DNA of 64,000 nucleotides from Culicoidibacter larvae (GTDB taxonomy: Bacteria > Bacillota_I > Bacilli_A > Culicoidibacterales > Culicoidibacteraceae), in the NCBI RefSeq assembly GCF_005771635.1, contig NZ_VBWP01000003.1:62001-126000 (forward strand). Direction: 5' to 3'. Each line of letters starts with the position of its first letter. The first letter of the stretch is position 1. Shown here one piece after another: positions 8,326-16,308 of this stretch. A program made the position numbers and the translations under genes. Under the pieces are notes generated by a model, which saw only the letters and a program-made list of their open reading frames with translations, did no database searches and was not told the DNA's origin.

Positions 8326-9264
8326 TTATTTCAAGAGTTCATTGACCCTTTTTTGTACCAAAACATAGTCATAACCGGCATTTGTGAGTTTGTTTTTTCG
8401 TTCTTGTCCGTTACCCCAATCGCCACGAATGACTTCTTTTGCGATGGTATCGATCGACTTCTTACTAGATAGCAGGTCATTGACCTTTGACCGCACCGCC
8501 GCATAATCATAGCCTGAATCTGTTAAACGTTTCTTTCGTTCTTCACCATTACCCCATAAGCCTTGAATGACTTCCTTGGCCAGCGTCTCGATCGATTTCT
8601 TTTCTGTAGGAGCAGGTATATTTTCTTCTTTACCAAGATGATTAAGCCCTGCACTTTGGATAATCGCTTTGTAATCTTTATAGGCATAGTTCATGTCTAA
8701 GTTTCCTGAGTAACCACTTAGTTTACCTTTGCTTGTGTACTGCCAGATACCATGACGAAGAGTCGGTTCTTTACTGGACCACTGAGCGACCCAGAAATCA
8801 TAAGGTTCTAGACGATCCAGTTCTGTTAAATCTTGAAACCAAGAACTAGACGCATAGATGCCGGCGTAATATCCAGCACTTTCTACGGTTTCACAAAAGC
8901 CTACTAAAGCATCGGAAATGGCTTTCTTGCCACTTGGTCGTTGATGATAATTATCCTCTGTATCAATAAATACGGGATAAGAGATGGTCTTGCCTTTGAT
9001 AATTTCTAGGCATTTATTCGCTTCTGCTATGCCCTTGGTTTTGGTATTGGCACAGCTGTACCAGTAAACACCGATAGGAATACCTCTCTCGTGAAAGGCT
9101 TTGTAGTGTTGTTCAAAGGCATCATCCTTGTGCAAACTTACTCCTGTACCGTGGCCCGTATATCCTGCTCGAAGGATGACAAAATCAACTTCTTTTGCAA
9201 GTTGGTCATAGTTAATCTGACTTGGTTTTTGCCACGTACTAATATCAATTCCTTTAGTTTTCAT
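8326..9264 (-). CDS. Endolysin: GH25 lysozyme with two CPL-7 repeats
   Basis: Muramidase of 312 aa that cuts the peptidoglycan glycan backbone at lysis. The GH25 domain (1 to about 200) opens with GIDISTWQ and has VDFVILRAGYTG and VFIDTEDN, carrying the acidic catalytic residues. Two C-terminal repeats of about 42 aa follow, each with KEVI..WGNG.ERK..LT..GYDY, the CPL-7 (CW_7) wall-binding repeat. No signal peptide is seen, so release depends on the adjacent holin, whose stop lies 2 nt upstream. Confidence 0.95.
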   Translation of the reverse strand: MKTKGIDISTWQKPSQINYDQLAKEVDFVILRAGYTGHGTGVSLHKDDAFEQHYKAFHERGIPIGVYWYSCANTKTKGIAEANKCLEIIKGKTISYPVFIDTEDNYHQRPSGKKAISDALVGFCETVESAGYYAGIYASSSWFQDLTELDRLEPYDFWVAQWSSKEPTLRHGIWQYTSKGKLSGYSGNLDMNYAYKDYKAIIQSAGLNHLGKEENIPAPTEKKSIETLAKEVIQGLWGNGEERKKRLTDSGYDYAAVRSKVNDLLSSKKSIDTIAKEVIRGDWGNGQERKNKLTNAGYDYVLVQKRVNELLK

Positions 9265-9266
9265 GA

Positions 9267-9674
9267 TTATTCCTCCTCGTTCTTTTTATGGAGCTGCTTT
9301 AATACATCTTTTAGTTTTTCTGGGATAGGTAGTCCAAGGTGAGCTGAATTTTCTAACAGCGAAATTCCCTCATTTGATAGATAGAAGAAAACAATCGCTG
9401 TTCTTAGTACGCTCCCATCACCAATCACATAAACGTCTAAAATATTGGCTACACCCACTAAAACAAAAATCAGCACTTTACGGCTGATTCCGATAAATCC
9501 CACTTCACTTGATAGGGTCTTATCAGCGATTGCACATAAGACACCTGTTAGATAGTCGATGACTACAAAGACTAGTAGCGCATATAAAAATCCGTCTGCT
9601 CCTCCTAAAAACCATCCGAAGAATCCACCGATTGCTGTTATCACAACTTGGATCCAGTTCCATATTTCTTTCAT
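9267..9674 (-). CDS. Phage holin
   Basis: Small membrane protein of 135 aa with three or four hydrophobic segments (about 9-27, 31-51, 65-85 and 93-108) and a charged C-terminal tail ending LHKKNEEE. The segment LLVFVVIDYLTGVLCAI is typical of the toxin-secretion/phage-lysis holin family. It is directly upstream of the lysozyme and should form the membrane lesions that let it reach the wall. Confidence 0.92.
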   Translation of the reverse strand: MKEIWNWIQVVITAIGGFFGWFLGGADGFLYALLVFVVIDYLTGVLCAIADKTLSSEVGFIGISRKVLIFVLVGVANILDVYVIGDGSVLRTAIVFFYLSNEGISLLENSAHLGLPIPEKLKDVLKQLHKKNEEE

Positions 9675-9698
9675 TTAAAATTCCTCCTTTTGATGAAA

Positions 9699-9733
9699 TA
9701 AAAAGAACACCTACTTTTGCAGATGTTCCTTTG
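9699..9733 (-). terminator. Terminator between the tail and lysis genes
   Basis: On the minus strand GAACATCT pairs with AGGTGTTC around an 8-nt loop and is followed by TTTTTATTT. It lies immediately after the GH18-like tail gene, so lysis-gene transcription is reduced or separately started. Confidence 0.65.
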
Positions 9734-9734
9734 A

Positions 9735-12203
9735 TTACTCTATTTGTTTTGGTAGCCACTCCCAGAGTCTTAAATCCTCCTGCCCTAGTGACCACATACA
9801 CATGCCTCGAAGTTTCCACCGATAAGCTGCTTCATTTGCCCAGTACACGAGGCTATCCACATCCTGATAATAAAGAATGGAAAATCCGTCACCATCACCT
9901 AAGAAAATACGAGATATCCAGATGTTAATATCCCTTGGAATGATGGTGACACTGTAGTCATTTCCACACTGAATGGATGGCATCATATCTGAATGAAAAA
10001 AATCATAATCTAGGGAGATGCTTTCACTTCTTGTGGCTGATTCTTCAAGGTCTGCTGTTAAAGTAAATACTTGAAACTCATCATCCCAAGAACAGTTACT
10101 TCTTGTTAGCCGACCATATGTTTTAAATGCCCCATCTGGCATAAGCACGTCAAAGCGTTCATAAGGCTCATAGGTCCAAGCATCGCCTAAGCGAAGCAAC
10201 TGGCAATGGACTTTATTATCCGAACGAATACCTGCATACCCTGTCACATCCGAGCAAGTGGCTGTAAAGCGCAGTGTATTGGATGCAGAGGAATAGACCC
10301 GCACTTGATTGCCACGTTTTCGAATTTCTAGAGTGTAAAAGCTTGGATTCAATCGAATGTTTGCGGCCGATGTTCTTGAAAAGCTGGTGGCATAACTACC
10401 TTTTAAAGTAGAACCTTCATACAGTTCAATACGCTGGTTATCATAATTAAAGCAACAATAAATCGTTCCAATAAAAACACCTGCCTTGCCACTAAAGGTC
10501 TCAGGAAAAATAATCTGCGCCCTTAAATGGATATCTGAAAAATTGTTGTAGTTCCATGCTAACTGCCCCTTACCCTCCAGTTGGGAATAGGGTCTATTCA
10601 TCGAACTGCTTGTATCTTGCCAAACACTCCATTCGCCTGATAATGTTGTCCAGTAGCTTTGGGGGAGAGGGTTATCATCTCTAAAATCCTCATACCACAC
10701 AAGGGCAGAATCTGCTTTTCTTCTAAGCATCTCAAGCGTCAACTTAAAACCAGTTGCAGGTCCTACCATATCACCATTTACATCTTTGAAATGTCTAGGA
10801 GCAAGGGTATATTCTGCTTCACCAACTGATGGCTCCTCAGAAAATGAAGAACAGACTCTAAATCCATAAAACTGTACACCCTTTGCCCCAAGCGAAATGG
10901 TGATGGTATGTGTTCCTGCAGAAAGGCGCACTCCTTTTTTAAACACCGCCCAGAAAGTCGTTCTCCAATAAGGCCACCACAGTCTGTTTTCAGAAAAATC
11001 TACTTCATTTCCATCAAGGGAGATATGAATATTATTCTTATCCCAAAATGGAAAGCCTAGCTTTACTGCTACATCATAAGTACCTGCCTGAGCAAGCGTA
11101 AAATGATAGGTTGCTGCGCCTTCATCACCCAGGGTTGTGACGCTATTAGATACGGAAACAACACCGGAATAGCTATCTGGCATGGCATCATGATCCACAT
11201 AAACAGTACCAAAGGCTGTCTTTTGTTGTTTGCCATAGGCCGTCAGATACTGTCTTCCATTGTAGCTTGCAGATAAGAGTGGATAGCTATAGCGAGTGGC
11301 ATCTCTTCCTTCCATATAATCGTAGACATGCGGCAATGCCCAGGGCACTTTATTATCATCATCCCAATAAGCCACGATGGGAATAAAAGGTTGAGGAGGC
11401 GCATCGTCTGTGAAATTATAGACTCCTGTCATCCAGTATTTTGCCGCATAGTAGGTATGAGACGTTCCCCTATAGGCTTTACCTAGGTTTTCTGGTGTGT
11501 CATAGATTTGCCAGTTCCATCCATAAGCAGGCATCCCAAAGAAAATCTTATCGGGATTCATCACTGTAACGGCATAATTATAAATCCCTTCAAGCCAGCT
11601 CCTTGGAGATACAGGTCCCGGTGCAGAACCTGACCAAGCCATACCATAACTCATAATTGATGCGGTATCGCAATAAGGGTCTAGGTCACCATAGACGCAC
11701 CAGTTCTCACCACCTACAGAGCCATTGACACTGGTCATACCTGGAAGGCAAATGTTCATCAGTTTACTTGAATCATAGGCTTTGATGGTGTTGTAAATAT
11801 TTTTAAACATGGTCGTTGACTTAGCATGAGTGGAATAGTCATCGCCTCTTTCTAGGTCAATATCAATACCATCGCACCAAGGATACTTTTTCATAATACG
11901 AATAAGCTCGGATAGAAACAGTTCCTGAGCGCCATTCGTGTTATCTCTCAATGCTCTGAAAATACTGTTTGCACCATCATTGGCAATGGTAAGTAACCAT
12001 TTGATATGACGATAACGGTTAATGTAGGGGAGCATACTGCTGATGGTAACACCACTCTCAACAATTTCACCGGTAGCTCGTACCTTAAAAGAAAAAAGAC
12101 CGATGGTATCAATCCGGTCTCCATATTTCTCTAAAGCTTCATACATCCGTGCATTTCCCATGAAAGTCCACACCATGATTTTCTTGCCTTTTAGTCGTTC
12201 CAT
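9735..12203 (-). CDS. Tail-associated GH18-like glycoside hydrolase
   Basis: Protein of 822 aa whose N-terminal third (about 1-370) is a GH18-type barrel: KIMVWTFMGN, then the catalytic signature DGIDIDLE (DxxDxDxE intact), SIMSYGMAW and FFGMPAYGWNW. The central part (about 380-500) resembles a carbohydrate-binding beta-sandwich (TYDVAVKLGFPFWD). A LamG-like segment (about 540-670) and a short C-terminal region follow. It is the last structural gene before the lysis cassette and overlaps the previous stop as TAATG. A role in degrading or binding the host surface glycan at adsorption is inferred. Confidence 0.85.
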   Translation of the reverse strand: MERLKGKKIMVWTFMGNARMYEALEKYGDRIDTIGLFSFKVRATGEIVESGVTISSMLPYINRYRHIKWLLTIANDGANSIFRALRDNTNGAQELFLSELIRIMKKYPWCDGIDIDLERGDDYSTHAKSTTMFKNIYNTIKAYDSSKLMNICLPGMTSVNGSVGGENWCVYGDLDPYCDTASIMSYGMAWSGSAPGPVSPRSWLEGIYNYAVTVMNPDKIFFGMPAYGWNWQIYDTPENLGKAYRGTSHTYYAAKYWMTGVYNFTDDAPPQPFIPIVAYWDDDNKVPWALPHVYDYMEGRDATRYSYPLLSASYNGRQYLTAYGKQQKTAFGTVYVDHDAMPDSYSGVVSVSNSVTTLGDEGAATYHFTLAQAGTYDVAVKLGFPFWDKNNIHISLDGNEVDFSENRLWWPYWRTTFWAVFKKGVRLSAGTHTITISLGAKGVQFYGFRVCSSFSEEPSVGEAEYTLAPRHFKDVNGDMVGPATGFKLTLEMLRRKADSALVWYEDFRDDNPLPQSYWTTLSGEWSVWQDTSSSMNRPYSQLEGKGQLAWNYNNFSDIHLRAQIIFPETFSGKAGVFIGTIYCCFNYDNQRIELYEGSTLKGSYATSFSRTSAANIRLNPSFYTLEIRKRGNQVRVYSSASNTLRFTATCSDVTGYAGIRSDNKVHCQLLRLGDAWTYEPYERFDVLMPDGAFKTYGRLTRSNCSWDDEFQVFTLTADLEESATRSESISLDYDFFHSDMMPSIQCGNDYSVTIIPRDINIWISRIFLGDGDGFSILYYQDVDSLVYWANEAAYRWKLRGMCMWSLGQEDLRLWEWLPKQIE

Positions 12204-12787
12204 TAGAATGGTTCACCTCCATCTTGCATTTCCTGCATGGTAAACAGCACCCTTGCAGATTTCCCTTTTTCAAGGCTTACTTTGTGCTTTGAGTCCCAGG
12301 CGGCACTGTATTGATAGAACCCCTCTTTGGGTTCGCTGCCTCCGTTTTTGGTACAAGTTAGTGTGGATGCCAGAAGTGCCAAATCAGCATCCTTTTCAAT
12401 TTCTCTAGGGAAGGATATCTGTTGCCCTCCTATACCTTGGCTTAGTTTCACTGTTCCAGCAGACATAGAAATCTTTGGATAGATATGAATATCAAGTCCT
12501 GCAGAGGTTTCACCAACATTAAATAAAATAATGGTTTCCTCTGAACGGACCACACCGTTAAACCAAACAGGATTCTTGATACTGCCATCTTCCTTTAGTT
12601 TTTCTAACCTACTTTCTGTATGAGGCGCATAACCATTTAGAACAGGTCCTTCTTGTAACTGGATGTCCGTAAACCAAATCATGCCAGTGCAATCATAGAG
12701 GGTAGGTTTTATGCTTACACTCATGACACGCTTATCTTGTTTTTTATTTATGACTTCTGCTAACCTTATAAATTTAACCTTAGCCAT
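12203..12787 (-). CDS. Baseplate or tail accessory protein
   Basis: Protein of 194 aa, mostly predicted beta. The N-terminal part (GMIWFTDIQLQEGPVLNGYAP) repeats the pattern CTGTFYITDLFLQAGSVVTG of the gene just upstream, so the two are related tail modules. It overlaps the upstream gene by 8 nt and the downstream start by 1 nt. The exact structural role is unknown; position argues for the adsorption apparatus. Confidence 0.65.
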   Translation of the reverse strand: MAKVKFIRLAEVINKKQDKRVMSVSIKPTLYDCTGMIWFTDIQLQEGPVLNGYAPHTESRLEKLKEDGSIKNPVWFNGVVRSEETIILFNVGETSAGLDIHIYPKISMSAGTVKLSQGIGGQQISFPREIEKDADLALLASTLTCTKNGGSEPKEGFYQYSAAWDSKHKVSLEKGKSARVLFTMQEMQDGGEPF

Positions 12788-12980
12788 CTAACGTCCACCT
12801 TATTTCACAGGGATGACCTACCCATCCCGTGACCACTGACCCTGCTTGTAAAAAGAGATCCGTAATATAAAAAGTGCCTGTGCAATTTGTGACACAGACA
12901 CGGATGGTAATGGATTTTACTTTAGAAGAGTAGCTTTCTGGGAGTATCTTTTCTGATGTTCTTGAAAAATAGGCCACCAA
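12780..12980 (-). CDS. Small tail accessory protein
   Basis: Protein of 66 aa with a beta-rich core ITIRVCVTNCTGTFYITDLFLQAG that is also found near the N-terminus of the next gene. It lies 9 nt after the large tail protein and may once have been continuous with one of its neighbours. Function unknown. Confidence 0.55.
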   Translation of the reverse strand: MVAYFSRTSEKILPESYSSKVKSITIRVCVTNCTGTFYITDLFLQAGSVVTGWVGHPCEIRWTLDG

Positions 12981-12989
12981 TCCACCTCC

Positions 12990-15515
12990 TTAATACAAAT
13001 CAATAAACCTTGTTTCTGTCGTTCCATCTTCATATTCAATAACCACTTCAATGCCAACCTGTGAGTTGCTACTCAGTTTTTCAAGGTTTTCAGATGCGAT
13101 TTGTGCCGAGAGTGTGTAGCTAGAGCGATTAGCCGGATAGATGGTCTGAGCCATACTCTTTGTCATATTAGCTACACCCATTGCCTTAAAGGATGTCGAC
13201 CCACTTACACCGTTATCACCATCTACTTCAAAGCCTGAGTTAATCCAGTAAGCCATGCCATCATCAGCACGAGAATTTCGCAGCAGATTAAAAGGCACCA
13301 TTTCACGGATATCATTGTTCGTTACCATACTTGTGCCTTCAAGAGAATCTGCCACGTTATCCCACTGGCTTGCAGAACTACCCAGATTTTTAAGGGTAGT
13401 AGATAGTTCTAATACTGTATTCCATGGTTCTTGTAAGTTGTATTCTCTTCGTATAACACGAGTTGTCACCGACAGTCCTAAATCTTTATCTTCTACATGA
13501 ACATAATCTCCAAGCGACCATGCTTCATGCTCATAACCCGTTAACACCGATAAATCCATTGCATTTAAAACATAGGAGATGTTTGGTTTCGCATACTGAG
13601 CAAGCCTCATCTCGGTATATTCTTTCATCTGATAGGGATTGGTAAAGGAAGAACAATCAAGCGTTGATATTCGAATATCAGACGAATACGTATAGTCCTC
13701 CACATATGCCTTTCCTCCATTGATATCTGCAAAAGTAAGACCCTCGCTACCAATGGCATAGAGCCTTGTCACAAGACTTCTGGTATCAACGACTCTTTTA
13801 ATGCTCTTCATATTTTTCTTATAAGCAAACAATGCACCGCTATCCGTACCATAGACCGTTAAGAGATGGACCAGCCGATTGGGGCAATCAAAGACAAGGT
13901 CTCCACCATGTAAGTCCGCAACCGTGCGAAGGATGGATAGTGCATTCTTTTCTGTACTCGTCCAGGTTCTTTTGGTTCCAACATTGACTGTGCCTACACT
14001 CCACTCTGTTCCTTCTAACGCATATGCCATGGACACTTCAGCAGTTTCTGCATCAAATTTATGTTCTTCTTTTCGCACTGAAAAAGTCAGGTCGTAAAAC
14101 TCTGCTTCAGCATACACTTCAGTCGCTAGATTTCCTTCGCTATCTTTTGTATCCGTCAAAGTCCTTACTTTATAGATGTCATTAACAATCTGGATTTTCT
14201 TTTCACTATCAATAAATCCCCTCTTGTTATCACGGTAGGGGATCATAAAGGAGAGCGTATCCTCGCCATTGATTTCACTGGTTACTACAATGTTATAAGC
14301 ATTTTCTAACACAGCCTCCCAGGCTCCATTTGAATCCAATACGACAGGTCTTGCGAAACCAATCCTCTCATAAGGTGACTTTGGAATGTCGTAAAGTCTA
14401 ATATCAATGATTCGAGGGGTCTTACTCGTATCTACAGTAGTAAGTGTGACCCTAAAACGAATGTATGCCTTATTCGGAGATACCAGTTTTCCATCAAGTG
14501 CGATGGCTGCCCAATCACTCCAATGAACAAGGTCATCGCTTGTTGAGGTTTCTATTGGCTCAACTGCAGTTACCCCAGAAATATATTCACTGGTAACAGA
14601 TACCCGACCTGTGCCAGACAGATTGCACGTTGCCGGAGCCGTATATAGTGTTCCTTCCGTTGGATAGACACCTTCTGTTTCCCTTAAGCTCACCACTCCC
14701 GGTACGCTAAGGGCATCAACAGCACCGCCCATATCACCCCCGTTAGTCAAAAGAGACCCATTGAAATAATCAATCAAATCATCCGTTGTAAGACTGGAAT
14801 CCATATCAAAAAACCAGTCATCAAATCTTCCAGCATACCAATAGGCATCTGCATGCATACCCATAATGATGTCGGCTGTACAAGAAGGATTTAGTGTGCC
14901 TGTAAAGGAGTAAGTCGGGGATACCCAGCTCGTTCCACTCGTCTTATCTCCCAGTACAATCCATGCATTTTTATTGTTTGGCTCTATGACCATGCAAATA
15001 AAATACACTCCACCATTGATAAGTGAAAAAGGCGGTGTGGTTGTTTGGTCGAGTATAAGAGAACCACTAGCGTTATAAAGCATGATTCTAGGTCTGCCTG
15101 CAAAGAGCGACAGGTAAAAGATAGGCTGACCAGGACCATAGCGCGTATTTAATATGGGGCAATAGGTATTTCCTACCGAATAAGTAGTCGGTATCATCCA
15201 ACCGCCAACAAGGATTCGTTCTCCCATCTCCGAAAAGAACGTACCATCATTGGCCACTTTAAGGTAGGTTTTTTCTGTAGCGGGATTGTTGATGTTGATT
15301 CGGATTTGTCTCCCTTTTTGCCCGCTTTGAAGGCTTGCAGTTGTTCCTAGATAATTGACAAGCTCTATTTTTCTATCTAACCCAGAAGAGTCTGCAAGAT
15401 AGCCATTTTCATCTACCGATATATCATTGAACCGCCACAGTCCAGATTTTGCATACTCAACTGGGAACTCTCCCGTAAAATCTGTCTGTTTATTTAATAT
15501 TGTTTTTAGTGCCAC
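12990..15515 (-). CDS. Phage tail protein (lectin and endopeptidase-like/gp37-like)
   Basis: Protein of 841 aa downstream of the distal tail protein. Residues about 20-260 look like a concanavalin/LamG fold (GVYFICMVIEPNNKNAWIVLGD and FDDWFFDMDSSLT). Residues about 390-690 match the N-terminal domain of phage minor structural and prophage endopeptidase tail proteins (NIVVTSEINGEDTLSFMIPY, ATEVYAEAEFYDL, SLVTRLYAIGSEG). The C-terminus is a carbohydrate-binding-like beta domain. It should build the tail tip and contact the host. Whether it has peptidase activity cannot be seen. Confidence 0.82.
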   Translation of the reverse strand: MALKTILNKQTDFTGEFPVEYAKSGLWRFNDISVDENGYLADSSGLDRKIELVNYLGTTASLQSGQKGRQIRININNPATEKTYLKVANDGTFFSEMGERILVGGWMIPTTYSVGNTYCPILNTRYGPGQPIFYLSLFAGRPRIMLYNASGSLILDQTTTPPFSLINGGVYFICMVIEPNNKNAWIVLGDKTSGTSWVSPTYSFTGTLNPSCTADIIMGMHADAYWYAGRFDDWFFDMDSSLTTDDLIDYFNGSLLTNGGDMGGAVDALSVPGVVSLRETEGVYPTEGTLYTAPATCNLSGTGRVSVTSEYISGVTAVEPIETSTSDDLVHWSDWAAIALDGKLVSPNKAYIRFRVTLTTVDTSKTPRIIDIRLYDIPKSPYERIGFARPVVLDSNGAWEAVLENAYNIVVTSEINGEDTLSFMIPYRDNKRGFIDSEKKIQIVNDIYKVRTLTDTKDSEGNLATEVYAEAEFYDLTFSVRKEEHKFDAETAEVSMAYALEGTEWSVGTVNVGTKRTWTSTEKNALSILRTVADLHGGDLVFDCPNRLVHLLTVYGTDSGALFAYKKNMKSIKRVVDTRSLVTRLYAIGSEGLTFADINGGKAYVEDYTYSSDIRISTLDCSSFTNPYQMKEYTEMRLAQYAKPNISYVLNAMDLSVLTGYEHEAWSLGDYVHVEDKDLGLSVTTRVIRREYNLQEPWNTVLELSTTLKNLGSSASQWDNVADSLEGTSMVTNNDIREMVPFNLLRNSRADDGMAYWINSGFEVDGDNGVSGSTSFKAMGVANMTKSMAQTIYPANRSSYTLSAQIASENLEKLSSNSQVGIEVVIEYEDGTTETRFIDLY

Positions 15516-15519
15516 TGGA

Positions 15520-16296
15520 TCACCTCCATTTACTGCGAGCCTTTATTTCAAGCGCTGTAAACACAGCATTATTCGTTGTTATTGCTAGGGTATTATTGCC
15601 TACATTGAGACTTGGAAAATCAATCTCCTCTAGGTATGGCAAAGCGTTTCTTAAGATTATCCCGTTTTCGTCTTCCACATAAGCCGTCATCTTATCTGTA
15701 TCAATGACAAGGGTTTCTTCTGCCAAAAGTACAGCATTCACTATTTTCATTTCCAAGCCATTGGTTGTAATAGAAATAGAATTGTTCGCACCCGATGTGA
15801 TGATTCCCTTCAAGCGATACATAGGATTGGATTCAACATTGCCGGTCTGTCTTAAAATCGTGTGACTTCCTTCGCTTTCTATTAAATAATTTTCATCCGT
15901 AATGGCATAAGCAAATGGGTCAGGACAGAAAAACTTTAAGTTAAAACTTCCTGCAAAACGAATGAGTCGTTCACAATCCACTTTTTCATTCAGCCTCGCC
16001 ATGAAATACCTGTCGGGTACATCATCAAAAACAAGTTCTTTTAAACCTTGCATGGGATCAAGCCATGTTGAAAGTTCGTCAAGGGTACTCACCAGAGCAG
16101 AAAAGCTATGCTTGGGATAGATATTACAAGCTACATTGATTTCTCGGTAATCAAAATCAGCCCCAAAATCTGTCACACCATACTTACCCGGCACAGTGGT
16201 GGTAAAATTACGCATCCCTCCACAGACCTGCCAGGAAGTGAGCCTGGCTTTTAGTCCCATGCTTTTTGAAGAAACATCGTTATATGAAAAACCCAT
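15520..16296 (-). CDS. Distal tail protein (Dit-like)
   Basis: Protein of 258 aa between the tape measure and the tail-tip protein, with the Dit family pattern: an N-terminal domain with FTTTVPGKYGVTDFGADFDYREINVAC, then STWLDPMQGLKELVFDD and DRYFMARL, and a C-terminal galectin-like beta domain. The ATG at 16296 (MGFSYND) follows GGGGGTG at 5 nt and replaces the GTG two codons earlier. It forms the ring at the end of the tail tube. Confidence 0.88.
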   Translation of the reverse strand: MGFSYNDVSSKSMGLKARLTSWQVCGGMRNFTTTVPGKYGVTDFGADFDYREINVACNIYPKHSFSALVSTLDELSTWLDPMQGLKELVFDDVPDRYFMARLNEKVDCERLIRFAGSFNLKFFCPDPFAYAITDENYLIESEGSHTILRQTGNVESNPMYRLKGIITSGANNSISITTNGLEMKIVNAVLLAEETLVIDTDKMTAYVEDENGIILRNALPYLEEIDFPSLNVGNNTLAITTNNAVFTALEIKARSKWR

Positions 16297-16308
16297 CGGC
16301 ACACCCCC

